A DNA stretch of 64,000 bases, from the NCBI RefSeq assembly GCF_900167945.1, contig NZ_FUZA01000001.1, forward strand, positions 1,488,001 to 1,552,000. Direction: 5' to 3'. A model generated the notes under the pieces. That model was given only the letters and a program-made list of their open reading frames with translations, made no database searches and had not been told where the DNA came from. A program made the position numbers and the translations under genes. This document shows, piece after piece, positions 17,066 through 26,207 of this stretch (position 1 is its first letter; the number at the start of each line of letters is the position of its first letter). This stretch comes from Dyadobacter psychrophilus. GTDB taxonomy: Bacteria; Bacteroidota; Bacteroidia; Cytophagales; Spirosomataceae.

Positions 17066-18271
17066 ATGAAAAGTGGCCACGCAGATCTGCCTTTGCATTA
17101 CGGAAAAGTGCCCGTTTGGTTGGCCCAGCGCATGAGCGCGCTGGGAGGCGCCATTGTGGAATCGATTGTCATCGAATACGGCCGCGATGCATTTTTACAG
17201 AAAATGAGCGATCCGTTCTGGTTCCAGTCGTTAGGTTGCGTTTTGGGCATGGACTGGCATTCCTCAGGCATTACAACTTCGGTAATGGGCGCATTGAAAA
17301 ATGCGGTGAACAGAAAATCCGCCGAATTAGGCATTTACATTTGTGGAGGTCGCGGAAAGTATTCGAGACAAACTCCTGCTGAATTGTTGGCAATTGCTGA
17401 AAAAACCGGTTTGGACGGCCAGCTTTTGGTGCATAACAGCCGCTTATCGGCGAAAATCGACAGCACCGCAATTCAGGACGGTTTTCAATTGTATCTGCAT
17501 TCATTTGTTCTTTCCAAAGAAGGCAACTGGACGGTGGTTCAGCAAGGCATGAACACAGACAGCAGAATGGCCAGACGTTACCATTGGCATTCTCCTGAAA
17601 TTAAATCCTTTGTTGAGGAGCCACATTCTTTCATTTACGGAGAAAATCAAGGCAAGATCTTAAATTTGACAGACAAAGATGCAGCGCCCACACGGACTGG
17701 TATTCTGGAACTTACAAAGGAAAATCCGGACAAAATTATGCGGGAAGTTGGCCGCCTCGTCATGCCCGGACACCATGATGTGCGTGCCGAAGATGTGAAT
17801 TTAAAACGGTTAGGGGCGGTGCTGGCGCTGGCGCATGACAACCCGGTGAATGATATGGAGTCGCTGTTGCTTTTGGAAGGCGTTGGGCCCCGGACAGTGC
17901 AATCGCTTACATTGGTTAGTGAAATTATTCATGGCACACCATCCCGTTTTTCAGATCCGGCACGGTTTTCGTTTGCACACGGCGGCAAGGACGGACATCC
18001 GTTCCCTGTGCCGATCACTGTTTACGACGAATCCATTATGACTCTGGATAAAGCCATTCAAAAGGCTAAGCTAGGTGAAAATGATAAATTGGAAGCGCTT
18101 AAAAATCTATCAAAAGTGTCCATCCAGCTCGAAAAAGATTTCCAACCTAATAATCGTTTTAATGACATTATCGAAGAAGAACGAAACAATTCCTGGAAAT
18201 ACGAAGGAAGAACCGTGATGGGCAAAGCAAAAAAGCCGAAAGGCCTCAATGGTCAGTTAGAATTGTTTTGA
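17066..18271 (+). CDS. DUF763-family protein
   Basis: About 401 residues from the ATG at 17066. The open frame extends 16 codons further up, but those look non-coding. The characteristic start is GHADLPLHYGKVPVWLAQRM, with a middle region YGENQGKILNLTDKDA and a helix-hairpin-helix-like stretch LLLLEGVGPRTVQSL near residue 270, then RFSFAHGGKDGHPFPVP. DUF763 occurs in archaea and scattered bacteria, and its function is unknown. The GVGPRTVQ segment hints at nucleic-acid binding; that is inference. The higBA pair follows on the same strand with its own promoter. Confidence 0.85.
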   Translation: MKSGHADLPLHYGKVPVWLAQRMSALGGAIVESIVIEYGRDAFLQKMSDPFWFQSLGCVLGMDWHSSGITTSVMGALKNAVNRKSAELGIYICGGRGKYSRQTPAELLAIAEKTGLDGQLLVHNSRLSAKIDSTAIQDGFQLYLHSFVLSKEGNWTVVQQGMNTDSRMARRYHWHSPEIKSFVEEPHSFIYGENQGKILNLTDKDAAPTRTGILELTKENPDKIMREVGRLVMPGHHDVRAEDVNLKRLGAVLALAHDNPVNDMESLLLLEGVGPRTVQSLTLVSEIIHGTPSRFSDPARFSFAHGGKDGHPFPVPITVYDESIMTLDKAIQKAKLGENDKLEALKNLSKVSIQLEKDFQPNNRFNDIIEEERNNSWKYEGRTVMGKAKKPKGLNGQLELF

Positions 18272-18278
18272 TGTACAA

Positions 18279-18311
18279 CATCGTGTTATGTATTACATTT
18301 GAAACACGATG
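18279..18311 (+). promoter_or_regulatory. higBA promoter and operator overlapping the start codon
   Basis: CATCGTGTT (18279-18287) and AACACGATG (18303-18311) are perfect inverted repeats 15 bases apart. Between them is TACATTTG (18294-18301), a perfect -7 box. The right arm ends in the higB ATG itself. Transcription would start at or within a few bases of the ATG, so the mRNA is probably leaderless, and a bound HigA-type dimer would cover both promoter and start. Confidence 0.65.
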
Positions 18312-18584
18312 ATCAAAAGCTTTAAGCATAAGGGATTGAGATTATTTTTTGAAAACAATGATCCATCCAAGTTGCAACCACACCACATTGAAAAAATTAG
18401 AAGAATTCTTTATCGATTGGACGAAGCTCATTCAATCGAGGAAGTAAATATCGTAGGTTGGGGTCTTCACCAATTGAAAGGCGATTTGAAGAACCATTGG
18501 TCAATAAAGGTTAATGGAAATTACAGAATCACTTTTCGGTTTAATGTTGACACTTTTGATGTTGATTACATAGACTATCATTAA
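18309..18584 (+). CDS. higB: HigB-type mRNA-interferase toxin
   Basis: Toxin of 91 residues from the RelE/HigB family, which cuts mRNA on the ribosome. Family features are the GLRLFFENND start, PHHIEKIRRILYRLDEA, WGLHQLKGDLKNHWSIKVNGNYRITFRF and the ending DVDYIDYH. The toxin gene comes first, as is usual for higBA, with the antitoxin 11 bases later. The operator in its promoter supports conditional autoregulation by the pair. Confidence 0.93.
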   Translation: MIKSFKHKGLRLFFENNDPSKLQPHHIEKIRRILYRLDEAHSIEEVNIVGWGLHQLKGDLKNHWSIKVNGNYRITFRFNVDTFDVDYIDYH

Positions 18585-18595
18585 GTAAAATATAT

Positions 18596-18928
18596 ATGGT
18601 AATGAGGGGAATGATGCCTCCGCATCCTGGTTCGATGATCAGGGATGTTATTGAGGGAATTAAAGAAGAAACAGGCCAAGATCTGACCATTCGGCAGGTG
18701 GCGGAAGGTTTAGGGATTGCGTCTAAAACGCTTTCAAATATTTTGAACGAACATCAGGGTATTACATCAGAGATGGCCGTCCGACTTTCGGAGGCTTTTG
18801 GATCGCCCCCGGAATTTTGGCTGAAACTTCAACGTGATTATGAGCTTTGGCATGCCGAGAAGAAAGTAAACCGATCTGATATCAGGCATTTTTTGCCTAA
18901 CCGCAAACAAGGGTTGCAAACTGCATAA
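18596..18928 (+). CDS. higA: HigA-type antitoxin
   Basis: Antitoxin of 110 residues with an XRE helix-turn-helix: PPHPGSMIRDVI at the start, then LTIRQVAEGLGIASKTLSNI, then EMAVRLSEAFGSPPEFWLKLQRDYELW, the hallmark of HigA. It should bind HigB and, through the HTH, the palindrome before higB. The exact start is uncertain (ATG at 18596, 18602 or slightly later); MPPHPG is the conserved beginning. Confidence 0.93.
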   Translation: MVMRGMMPPHPGSMIRDVIEGIKEETGQDLTIRQVAEGLGIASKTLSNILNEHQGITSEMAVRLSEAFGSPPEFWLKLQRDYELWHAEKKVNRSDIRHFLPNRKQGLQTA

Positions 18929-18972
18929 GCATACAGCCCTATCTACAATTTAAATGATTAAGCCTTAACTCA

Positions 18973-21900
18973 ATGATCCCCAAAAAACATTTACAAAAAC
19001 CGTTAATTCTTCTTGCTGTCACTGCTGTTGTGGTGGTTTCTTGTATGAAAATGTCCCCGACGAGCTCTAAGACGGGCGCTACTTCGAAAACCAACAGTAC
19101 GGCGGTTGTTATTAAAGAAGACGCTGCAACCGGCAAAGCAAGGGCCAAAGAAATTCGTAACAAAACCGTTGTAAAACTGGCAGACGGCCTCAAACTAGAC
19201 CTTTGGGCCTCCGATTCGCTGGCACCGGATCCGGTGGCTATTTCGGTGGATGATATGGGGAGGGTTTACCTGAACCGGACAAACCGACAGAAAAATTCAG
19301 AATTTGACATTCGTGGCCACCGCAACTGGATGACAGCTTCTATTGCTTTGCAGACTGTGGAAGAGCGCCGGGCATTTCTGCGCAGCACTTTTGCTCCTGA
19401 AAAAAGCAAAGAAAACAGCTGGCTTAAAGACCTTAACGGTGATGGAAGCCACGACTGGAAGGACCTTGCTGTTGAAAAGGACGAAGTTTGGCGCATTGAA
19501 GACACGGACAATGATGGCATAGCGGATGTTTCGATGCGAATTCTGGACGACTTTTTTGAAGAAGTTTCAGACGTAGCGGGCGGTGTGCTTATCCGTGCGC
19601 ACGATGCATTTGTTGCCATTGCACCTGATTTGTGGAGATTGAAAGATACAAACGGCGATGGGGTTTTGGATCAGAAAACATCCATTAGCCACGGCTACGG
19701 GGTTCACATTGGTTTTGGCGGACATGGTATGTCAAACCCGATCGAAGGCCCGGATGGCAAGATTTACTGGAACATCGGGGACATTGGCGCCAACATTACA
19801 ACAGCGGAAGGCGTAAAACATGAGCATCCGAATTCCGGCATCATCGCCCGCTCCAATCCTGATGGAAGCGATTTTGAGGTTTTTGCGCATGGTTTGAGAA
19901 ATACGCACGAATTTGTTTTTGACGAGTACGGAAACCTCATCAGTTCAGATAATGATGGTGACCACCCAGGAGAAAGCGAAAGACTTGTGCACGTCGTGGA
20001 AGGTTCAGATGCAGGTTGGAGATCCAACTGGCAATATGGAAAATATACCGATCCAAAGAACAATTCCTATAAAGTCTGGATGGATGAAAAACTTTACAAA
20101 CCACGCTGGGACGGTCAGGCGGCATACATTATCCCGCCGATTCAGAATTTCCACAATGGCCCTACCGGCATGCAATACAATCCCGGAACAGCATTGGGAT
20201 CGGCTTGGAAAAACAAATTTTTCCTGGTTGAATTTGTTGGTAACCCCGCTCGTTCACCGATCTGGGCATTTGGTTTAAAGCCAAAAGGCGCTTCATTTGT
20301 TCTGGATGGTGAGAAAAATATTTTGAACGGAATCCTGCCAACAGGCATTCGCTTCGGGCCGGATGGCGCATTGTATGTGGCCGACTGGATCAATGGCTGG
20401 GATACAAAAAATTACGGAAGAGTCTGGAAACTGGATGTTTCCGATGATAAAAATGACCTAAAAGACGTACGGGCGATCACAAAACGCCTTATGCAGCTGG
20501 ATTACGCAAAGCAAACGGATGAAATGCTGTTATCCCTGCTCGGGAACCAGGATATGCGCATCCGCCAGAAAGCGCAGTTTGAACTGGCAACGCGCGGAGC
20601 AAAAGGCGCAGCCGTTTTGAGCAAAGCAATTGCACAAACAGGCAATCAACTGGAACGAATTCATGGCATCTGGGGAATGGGCCAATTGGCACGCCAGGAC
20701 AAATCCTACGCGAATGTCCTGATGACCTTACTGAAAGATTCGGACGAAGAAATTTCTGTTCAAGCTGCAAAGGTGCTAGGCGACGCGAAAATTGCCGAGG
20801 CGGGACCAATGCTGATCCCGATGCTTTCATCTAAGAATCCGAGAATGCAGTTCTTTGGCGCACAGGCGCTTGGTCGCATTGCCGACAAACAGGCAGTGGC
20901 GCCCCTTATCAGCATGATTAAAACCAACAATGATGAGGATGTTTACCTGAGGCACGCTGCTGTGCTTGCGTTGTCACGCATTGGTGAAGTAGAGCCGATC
21001 GTAGCATTATCATCGAGTCCTGAAAAGTCCCTTAGAACTGCGGCAGTACTCGTATTGAGAAGGTTACGCAGTGAAAAAGTGAGTTTGTTCTTGCAAGATA
21101 AAGACGAATACATTGTGACAGAAGCAGCGCGTGCGATCAATGACGACCTTTCAATTCCTGCTTCCCTGCCGGCATTAGCGGCGCTTTTGAAGGACAAAAA
21201 GTTCACTTCGGAGCCCTTATTAAGAAGGGCCATCAATGCGTCCCTGCGCGTTGGAACGAATGATCAATTGGATAATCTTATTGCTTTTGCACAACGGAAG
21301 GATGTCGAAAAGGGCGTCCGCACGGAGGCATTAGCAGCATTGGGAACGTGGGCAAGTCCGTCCGTGATGGATCGCGTGGATGGCCGTTACAGAGGTGTTG
21401 TAGAGCGCGACCCGGCACTTGTTAAATCTAAAGTGCAGCCTGTTGTTGCTGAGCTGTTGAATGATGACGATGCTGAAACTTTGATCGCAGCGGCTCAGAT
21501 GGTTACAAACCTGGGTATGTCAGAAAACAACGCTGCTTTGGCTAAAATCCTGAGCACTCATAAAAACCCGAAAGTGCGGACAGCTATGCTCGTGGCGCTT
21601 AATGACCTGAAATATGCAGACATGGAAACCGCCATGAAACTCGGAATGACTGACACCGATGCCGATGTTCGTACGGCAGCATTAGGAATGGCAGGAAGCG
21701 TGAATATGTCCAAGGAAGCATTGACTGACATTTCTAAGAGTATTTTTGAAAAAGGAAGTGTCAGAGAGCAACAACAAATGTTGCGCGTGCTGGGAACCAT
21801 TCCAGTTGCTAAAACAGAAGGAATTTTTGAAGATCTGATCGGCAAAATGACTGATAAAAAACTGCCGCAGAGCCTTGCGCTGGATCTCTCAGAAGCAGTA

Positions 21901-22416
21901 GATTCAACCAAATCAAGTACGCTGATTGCCAAGCTGGCGCCATTAAGAACAACCGGGATGACCGTTACTGATTATCAGGATGCACTTTTCGGTGGAAATG
22001 CGCAATTAGGTCGCAGATATTTTATGACAAATTCGGCAGCTGAATGTGTGCGCTGCCATTCCATCGGAGGTCAGGGCGGCGAAGTTGGGCCTAACCTTTC
22101 CAATATAGGCAATGTGCTGTCGAGAGAGCAAATATTGCAAGCGCTGATTGAGCCAAGTGCAAGACTTTCCCCAGGATTCGGAATGGTGATGCTTACTTTG
22201 AAAGATGGCACATCCGCTGCGGGAATCCTCGCGCAGGAAAATGATCATGAACTGGTTTTAAAAACATCAGAAGCCGAACCATTAAAAATCGCAACAGCCC
22301 GGATCGCCAAACGCGAAAACGTTCCGTCCAGCATGCCACCCATGGGCACTATCATGTCCAAAAGAGAGATCAGGGATGTGGTTGAGTTTTTATCCGGATT
22401 AAAAAGCGGCAAATAA
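18973..22416 (+). CDS. HEAT-repeat cytochrome c lipoprotein (PVC-type dehydrogenase-like)
   Basis: Large lipoprotein of 1147 residues (lipobox VVSC, C24). Residues about 60-480 form a beta-propeller of the soluble sugar/alcohol-dehydrogenase kind (VKLADGLKLDLWASD, FGGHGMSNPIEGPDGKIYWNIGD, LPTGIRFGPDGALYVADW). Residues about 500-960 are HEAT-like helical repeats. A C-terminal cytochrome c domain has one heme site, CVRCH at about 1025, in the PVC-type setting. Such proteins are predicted periplasmic oxidoreductases; the substrate is unknown. It is flanked by two toxin-antitoxin-like pairs. Confidence 0.85.
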   Translation: MIPKKHLQKPLILLAVTAVVVVSCMKMSPTSSKTGATSKTNSTAVVIKEDAATGKARAKEIRNKTVVKLADGLKLDLWASDSLAPDPVAISVDDMGRVYLNRTNRQKNSEFDIRGHRNWMTASIALQTVEERRAFLRSTFAPEKSKENSWLKDLNGDGSHDWKDLAVEKDEVWRIEDTDNDGIADVSMRILDDFFEEVSDVAGGVLIRAHDAFVAIAPDLWRLKDTNGDGVLDQKTSISHGYGVHIGFGGHGMSNPIEGPDGKIYWNIGDIGANITTAEGVKHEHPNSGIIARSNPDGSDFEVFAHGLRNTHEFVFDEYGNLISSDNDGDHPGESERLVHVVEGSDAGWRSNWQYGKYTDPKNNSYKVWMDEKLYKPRWDGQAAYIIPPIQNFHNGPTGMQYNPGTALGSAWKNKFFLVEFVGNPARSPIWAFGLKPKGASFVLDGEKNILNGILPTGIRFGPDGALYVADWINGWDTKNYGRVWKLDVSDDKNDLKDVRAITKRLMQLDYAKQTDEMLLSLLGNQDMRIRQKAQFELATRGAKGAAVLSKAIAQTGNQLERIHGIWGMGQLARQDKSYANVLMTLLKDSDEEISVQAAKVLGDAKIAEAGPMLIPMLSSKNPRMQFFGAQALGRIADKQAVAPLISMIKTNNDEDVYLRHAAVLALSRIGEVEPIVALSSSPEKSLRTAAVLVLRRLRSEKVSLFLQDKDEYIVTEAARAINDDLSIPASLPALAALLKDKKFTSEPLLRRAINASLRVGTNDQLDNLIAFAQRKDVEKGVRTEALAALGTWASPSVMDRVDGRYRGVVERDPALVKSKVQPVVAELLNDDDAETLIAAAQMVTNLGMSENNAALAKILSTHKNPKVRTAMLVALNDLKYADMETAMKLGMTDTDADVRTAALGMAGSVNMSKEALTDISKSIFEKGSVREQQQMLRVLGTIPVAKTEGIFEDLIGKMTDKKLPQSLALDLSEAVDSTKSSTLIAKLAPLRTTGMTVTDYQDALFGGNAQLGRRYFMTNSAAECVRCHSIGGQGGEVGPNLSNIGNVLSREQILQALIEPSARLSPGFGMVMLTLKDGTSAAGILAQENDHELVLKTSEAEPLKIATARIAKRENVPSSMPPMGTIMSKREIRDVVEFLSGLKSGK

Positions 22417-22422
22417 TCATCA

Positions 22423-22452
22423 AAGGTCCGGGTCGCGGGCGATTCGGACCTT
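22423..22452 (+). terminator. hairpin after the cytochrome gene
   Basis: AAGGTCCG (22423-22430) pairs with CGGACCTT (22445-22452) over 8 bp around a GC-rich loop, just after the stop. No T-run follows, so termination may be weak. Confidence 0.4.
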
Positions 22453-22467
22453 GACGATTTATATACT

Positions 22468-22475
22468 TATCTTTG
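22468..22475 (+). promoter_or_regulatory. -7 element before the DUF433 gene
   Basis: TATCTTTG matches TAnnTTTG perfectly and lies 13-16 bases before the possible ATGs. A TTG at 22451 is closer than usual for a -33 element. Confidence 0.4.
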
Positions 22476-22488
22476 CAAAAAAGTAAAT

Positions 22489-22737
22489 GTGATGACAACT
22501 TACCTGACGGAGAGAATAGCCGTAAATCCGGATATATGCAACGGTCGGCCTGTAATACGCGGGATGAGAATTACTGTGCAGACCGTTTTGGAATTCTTGT
22601 TCGCTGGCACAAGTCGGGAGGAGTTACTATATCAATATCCAAGCCTTGAAAGTGAAGATATTGACGCTTGTTATCAGTTTGCTATTGAAATGATGAACCG
22701 AAATTATTTCATCAAAGAGATTAAGCATGTCGCCTAA
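22489..22737 (+). CDS. DUF433 antitoxin-like protein
   Basis: Protein of 82 residues of the DUF433 family (VapB-like antitoxins): ERIAVNPDICNGRPVIRGMRITVQTVLEFLFAG, then EELLYQYPSLESEDIDACYQFA. The fold is a winged helix-turn-helix thought to bind the promoter and to neutralise the partner. It overlaps the next gene by 11 bases, as toxin-antitoxin pairs often do. The second ATG (22492) may be the true start. Confidence 0.88.
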   Translation: MMTTYLTERIAVNPDICNGRPVIRGMRITVQTVLEFLFAGTSREELLYQYPSLESEDIDACYQFAIEMMNRNYFIKEIKHVA

Positions 22738-23071
22738 GTATCTGATTGACGTAAATTTGCCCTATTACTTTTCTCTTTGGAATAACGAAAAATACGTTCA
22801 TCAGCTGGACATTGAAAGAACCGCTGTTGATTCGGACATCTGGGCAAATGCGAAAAAAATGCAGATGACCATTATTTCAAAAGACGCTGATTTTTCCAAT
22901 CGCATCCTCATAACCTTCCCTCCTCCAAGAATTATACATTTCCGAACCGGCAACATGTCAATGAAGAATTTTCATATGCTGGTATCGAGGATCTGGGAAG
23001 AAGTTTTGGCATTAAGTGAGGAATACAAATTGGTCGTTATTTTTAATGATAAAATTGAGGCTTTTAATTAA
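22727..23071 (+). CDS. DUF5615 PIN-like toxin candidate
   Basis: Protein of 114 residues of the Mut7-C/DUF5615 PIN-like group: YLIDVNLPYYFSLW with the first acidic residue, TIISKDADFSNR with the second acidic cluster, then PPRIIHFRTGNMS. PIN-like proteins are metal-dependent ribonucleases, and with a DUF433 partner they are annotated as type II toxins. Activity of this pair is not proven. Confidence 0.85.
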   Translation: MSPKYLIDVNLPYYFSLWNNEKYVHQLDIERTAVDSDIWANAKKMQMTIISKDADFSNRILITFPPPRIIHFRTGNMSMKNFHMLVSRIWEEVLALSEEYKLVVIFNDKIEAFN

Positions 23072-23125
23072 TAAACGGGCTAGTTACAGCTGAGCCGCAA
23101 TTGCATTCATCAACGCTGGACATTA

Positions 23126-24175
23126 ATGGAATTAGATAAGAAAGAGGCGGAGACTGTTAATAGAGCTATTCAGTATTGGCAGGACAGCAACAAAATTTCG
23201 GGGGAACTGGCTGAGGACTTGAAGAATAGTTATCAATTGCGGAATGCCAATGTGGATGCAATTGCCGTTTACGCATTGATTTCCGCGGTTTCCTGTGGGT
23301 TACTGGCATTTGGTGCATTGGTTCTCGATGAAAAATGGCTTGAACAGTTGCGTAATAAGTGGGGGTTTTCCGAAACCATTTTCGGGATTGGATTTACTGC
23401 ATTGGCGGCCTTATTTGTTTATCTCGCAAAAAGAAGACAAGCCAAATATCCCGCGTCAAAAGCAAGCAACGAAACCTATAACATTACCATCATCCTGACG
23501 ATCGGCGTTGCGATCACTTACTGGACGCGCAGTTTTACGAATTTTGAAGGAAATTATGCTATTCCTCTATTGATAGCAACGATTGTTTACGGCAGTGCGG
23601 CGGTTTTTCTTCGCTCTACATTGCTCTGGACGGTAATGATCATTTCTCTGGCCGGTTGGTGGGGCGCTCAAACCCACTTTTGGTCAGGCGGCAGTTACCG
23701 TTTCCTGGGAATGAATTATCCACTGCGGATGACCGTTTTCGGACTTGCTATCTGGCTGTTTTCTATCGCTTTGCAGAGGCTTAAACTGTTGCCTTTTTTT
23801 CAAGACACCACCTATTCCATTGGACTGTTCCTCTTTTTACTGGCAGCCTGGACGCTCTCTATATTTGGAAATTATGATGATCTGAGTGGCTGGACGGCCA
23901 TTAAGCAGAGCTATTTCTGGTATTGGGCCCTGGGTTTTTCCATTATGCTGGCATTGCTGCTCGTTTATGCATTCCAGAATAAACTGGATACATTACGGGA
24001 TTTGGGGCTGGTATTCTTTCTTGTAAATATTTATACAAGATATTTTGAATATTTCTGGGACAGAACCAACAAAGGCATTTTCTTCGCCATTCTTGCGCTG
24101 TCTTTCTGGTTTGTCGGAAAAAAGGCGGAGCAGCTGCGAAACAAGGGAAACAGCATTTCAAAAGCGGACTCATGA
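23126..24175 (+). CDS. DUF2157-like multi-pass membrane protein
   Basis: Protein of 349 residues with a soluble N-terminal helical part (about 1-45, KEAETVNRAIQYWQDSNKISGELAEDL) and then about ten predicted transmembrane helices. The N-terminal part and layout resemble DUF2157 membrane proteins. No catalytic or transport motif is visible and the function is unknown. The stop overlaps the next gene's start as ATGA, so the two are translationally coupled. Confidence 0.75.
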   Translation: MELDKKEAETVNRAIQYWQDSNKISGELAEDLKNSYQLRNANVDAIAVYALISAVSCGLLAFGALVLDEKWLEQLRNKWGFSETIFGIGFTALAALFVYLAKRRQAKYPASKASNETYNITIILTIGVAITYWTRSFTNFEGNYAIPLLIATIVYGSAAVFLRSTLLWTVMIISLAGWWGAQTHFWSGGSYRFLGMNYPLRMTVFGLAIWLFSIALQRLKLLPFFQDTTYSIGLFLFLLAAWTLSIFGNYDDLSGWTAIKQSYFWYWALGFSIMLALLLVYAFQNKLDTLRDLGLVFFLVNIYTRYFEYFWDRTNKGIFFAILALSFWFVGKKAEQLRNKGNSISKADS

Positions 24176-24513
24176 GTAATATCAGGCCCATAAGGCAGAA
24201 TGAAATTGACCTGATCCATTTCCTGCTTTCCAAATTAAACCTCGATCCCCAGGATTACCCGATCACCGAGCAAGTGGACGAATACGAGGGTGGAAAAATG
24301 GGCAGCATTAGTTTGGGAGGCAAAGTGGACGCCTACGATGGTGATCTGATCCAAGCGGAATACGTGGATACTGATGGGACGCCGGTCGTTATAACGCTCA
24401 CCAAGGACAATCAAAACCATCTTCTGGACCTGGATTTTTGGAAAGTTGATTTTTCAAAACTGATCGATTACCCGCGGCCGGATCAGCTTATATTTTCACA
24501 AAAAGCCGATTAG
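24172..24513 (+). CDS. small cytoplasmic protein, possibly DUF6984-like
   Basis: Protein of 113 residues without signal peptide or membrane helix. The start RPIRQNEIDLIHFLL and the later VVITLTKDNQNHLLDLDFWKVDFSKL resemble small proteins grouped as DUF6984 (tentative). It is coupled by ATGA overlap to the membrane protein before it and converges on the transporter gene 12 bases away. Confidence 0.65.
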   Translation: MSNIRPIRQNEIDLIHFLLSKLNLDPQDYPITEQVDEYEGGKMGSISLGGKVDAYDGDLIQAEYVDTDGTPVVITLTKDNQNHLLDLDFWKVDFSKLIDYPRPDQLIFSQKAD

Positions 24514-24525
24514 GAGCATCCGGAA

Positions 24526-25767
24526 TCAGGCTTCTTCATAATCCAGCTCCTTGCCGTAAGTTTCTTCCATCTTCCATAAGGACAACAGGGCGAGCGAGAA
24601 GCATATTGCTCCCACGATTGCACCGGAATTTAAAACTCCCCAGCCAGGCTTCAAAAGTTGGAAAAGAGGTAATGTGATCAGCACCGTTGCCCTTACATTG
24701 TTAGCGACCGAAGTGGTGACTGTTGCACGCAGGTTTGTTCCAAACTGCTCAGCCGTTGTGGTCAGGAACATGGCAATGTAGCCAATTGAAAACCCAAGCC
24801 ATACATAGCAGGCATATAGCGCAGCAGAAGATTGAATGCCACCATAAAGCAGCCATATGACGCCACCAAGCGTCATGGACATCATAAGCAAGATGGCTTT
24901 ACGCCTGGATCGCAGCCATTGACTCAAAATTCCACTAAAAAAGTCGCCGGTCACGACGCCAATGTAGGTGTAAAGCACACACGATGCTGCTTGTACGTCG
25001 GCCGCTATGCCAAGCGCTTTTGCGAATTCGTTTCCGAAAGTTGAATAAATTCCAATCACCATATAAGTAGGCAATCCAATGCCCATGCAGCGGATATAGC
25101 GCACAAAGCGCGCCCAGCTCGTAAAAATCGTCCACCAGGGCACAGGCTTATTCCCTCGCTTTTCAATGCTTTTATCAAAAATGATGGATTCCAGCACATT
25201 AATCCGCAAAACCAGCAATAAAAGGCCCATTCCTCCTCCAATAAAGTAAGCAATACGCCAGTCTGTAAGTTTTACTGCAAAAAATGCGGCGATCGCGCCG
25301 GCCAGACCTACACTGGCCACAACGGACGCACCGTAACCGCGCAGTTCTTTTGGTAAAATCTCGGCAATAAGCGTGATGCCCGCGCCAAGCTCTCCGGCAA
25401 GCCCTAAACCTGCGACAAACCTCAAAAAGGAATATAATTCCACATTATTAGCAAAACCGCAGGCAATGTTGGCAAGTGAATAAGTGAATATGGAACCAAA
25501 CAAAACCGAGCGCCTGCCCAGCTTATCACCCAAAATACCCCACATAAAGCCTCCTATCAACAGTCCGGCCTGCTGCCAGTTATAAATGTTGGCACCAATG
25601 CGGGATATTTCTTCTTCTGATAACCCCAGGTCTTTGAGGCTTGGAACACGAACAATGTTAAACAAAAGCAGATCATAAACATCCACGAAGTAACCGAGCG
25701 AGGCAACGATAACAGGAAGCGTAAGAACGGCACTTATTTTTGGTTGAGCAGGAGTGATCACATTCAT
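24526..25767 (-). CDS. MFS transporter (metabolite:H+ symporter-like)
   Basis: Inner-membrane transporter of 413 residues with about twelve transmembrane helices. The MFS signature after helix 2 is GDKLGRRSVLFG, and the helix 4-5 region FVAGLGLAGELGAGITLIAEILPKELRGYG is typical of the sugar or aromatic-acid:H+ symporter branch. The substrate cannot be told, and no metabolic genes adjoin it. arfB lies 32 bases upstream on the same strand. Confidence 0.88.
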   Translation of the reverse strand: MNVITPAQPKISAVLTLPVIVASLGYFVDVYDLLLFNIVRVPSLKDLGLSEEEISRIGANIYNWQQAGLLIGGFMWGILGDKLGRRSVLFGSIFTYSLANIACGFANNVELYSFLRFVAGLGLAGELGAGITLIAEILPKELRGYGASVVASVGLAGAIAAFFAVKLTDWRIAYFIGGGMGLLLLVLRINVLESIIFDKSIEKRGNKPVPWWTIFTSWARFVRYIRCMGIGLPTYMVIGIYSTFGNEFAKALGIAADVQAASCVLYTYIGVVTGDFFSGILSQWLRSRRKAILLMMSMTLGGVIWLLYGGIQSSAALYACYVWLGFSIGYIAMFLTTTAEQFGTNLRATVTTSVANNVRATVLITLPLFQLLKPGWGVLNSGAIVGAICFSLALLSLWKMEETYGKELDYEEA

Positions 25768-25799
25768 TGGCTAAATGATGAATTGGCAATGCAGATAAA

Positions 25800-26207
25800 T
25801 TAATCTTCGAAACTCTTTTTTCGCAGTGATTTAATGCTTGAATTACGTTGCTTCGTTTGAAGCCGTTCTAATTTTGAAGCAAGGGTCGGCCGGGTTGCCC
25901 TACGGCTTTTTCGCACTGTAAATGCCTTTTTTATCAGATCATTGAATTTGCTGATAACCTTTTCTTTATTGGCCAGCTGAGAGCGTTCCGTCTGATGATA
26001 CAGGACGAGTATCTGATCGTTAGTAAGCTTGTTAGCGAGTTTATCAGTCAATGTTTGTTTCTGCTCGTCGGAAAGTTGCTGCGAGTTTTTGATGTCAAAT
26101 CTCAACTCAACTTTTGTTTCAACTTTATTGACGTTCTGGCCTCCGCTGCCGCCACTGCGCGCAGTTTGGAAGACAAGTTCGTTATGGAGAATTTCAGGGT
26201 TGATCAT
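25800..26207 (-). CDS. arfB: ribosome-rescue peptidyl-tRNA hydrolase ArfB (YaeJ)
   Basis: Protein of 135 residues that frees stalled ribosomes by hydrolysing peptidyl-tRNA. The release-factor catalytic motif GGQ is at 22-24 within ARSGGSGGQNVNKVETKVELRF. The basic C-terminal tail (KSRRATRPTLASKLERLQTKQRNSSIKSLRKKSF) is the part that enters the mRNA channel in YaeJ. Length matches the family. The MFS gene follows on the same strand. Confidence 0.93.
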   Translation of the reverse strand: MINPEILHNELVFQTARSGGSGGQNVNKVETKVELRFDIKNSQQLSDEQKQTLTDKLANKLTNDQILVLYHQTERSQLANKEKVISKFNDLIKKAFTVRKSRRATRPTLASKLERLQTKQRNSSIKSLRKKSFED

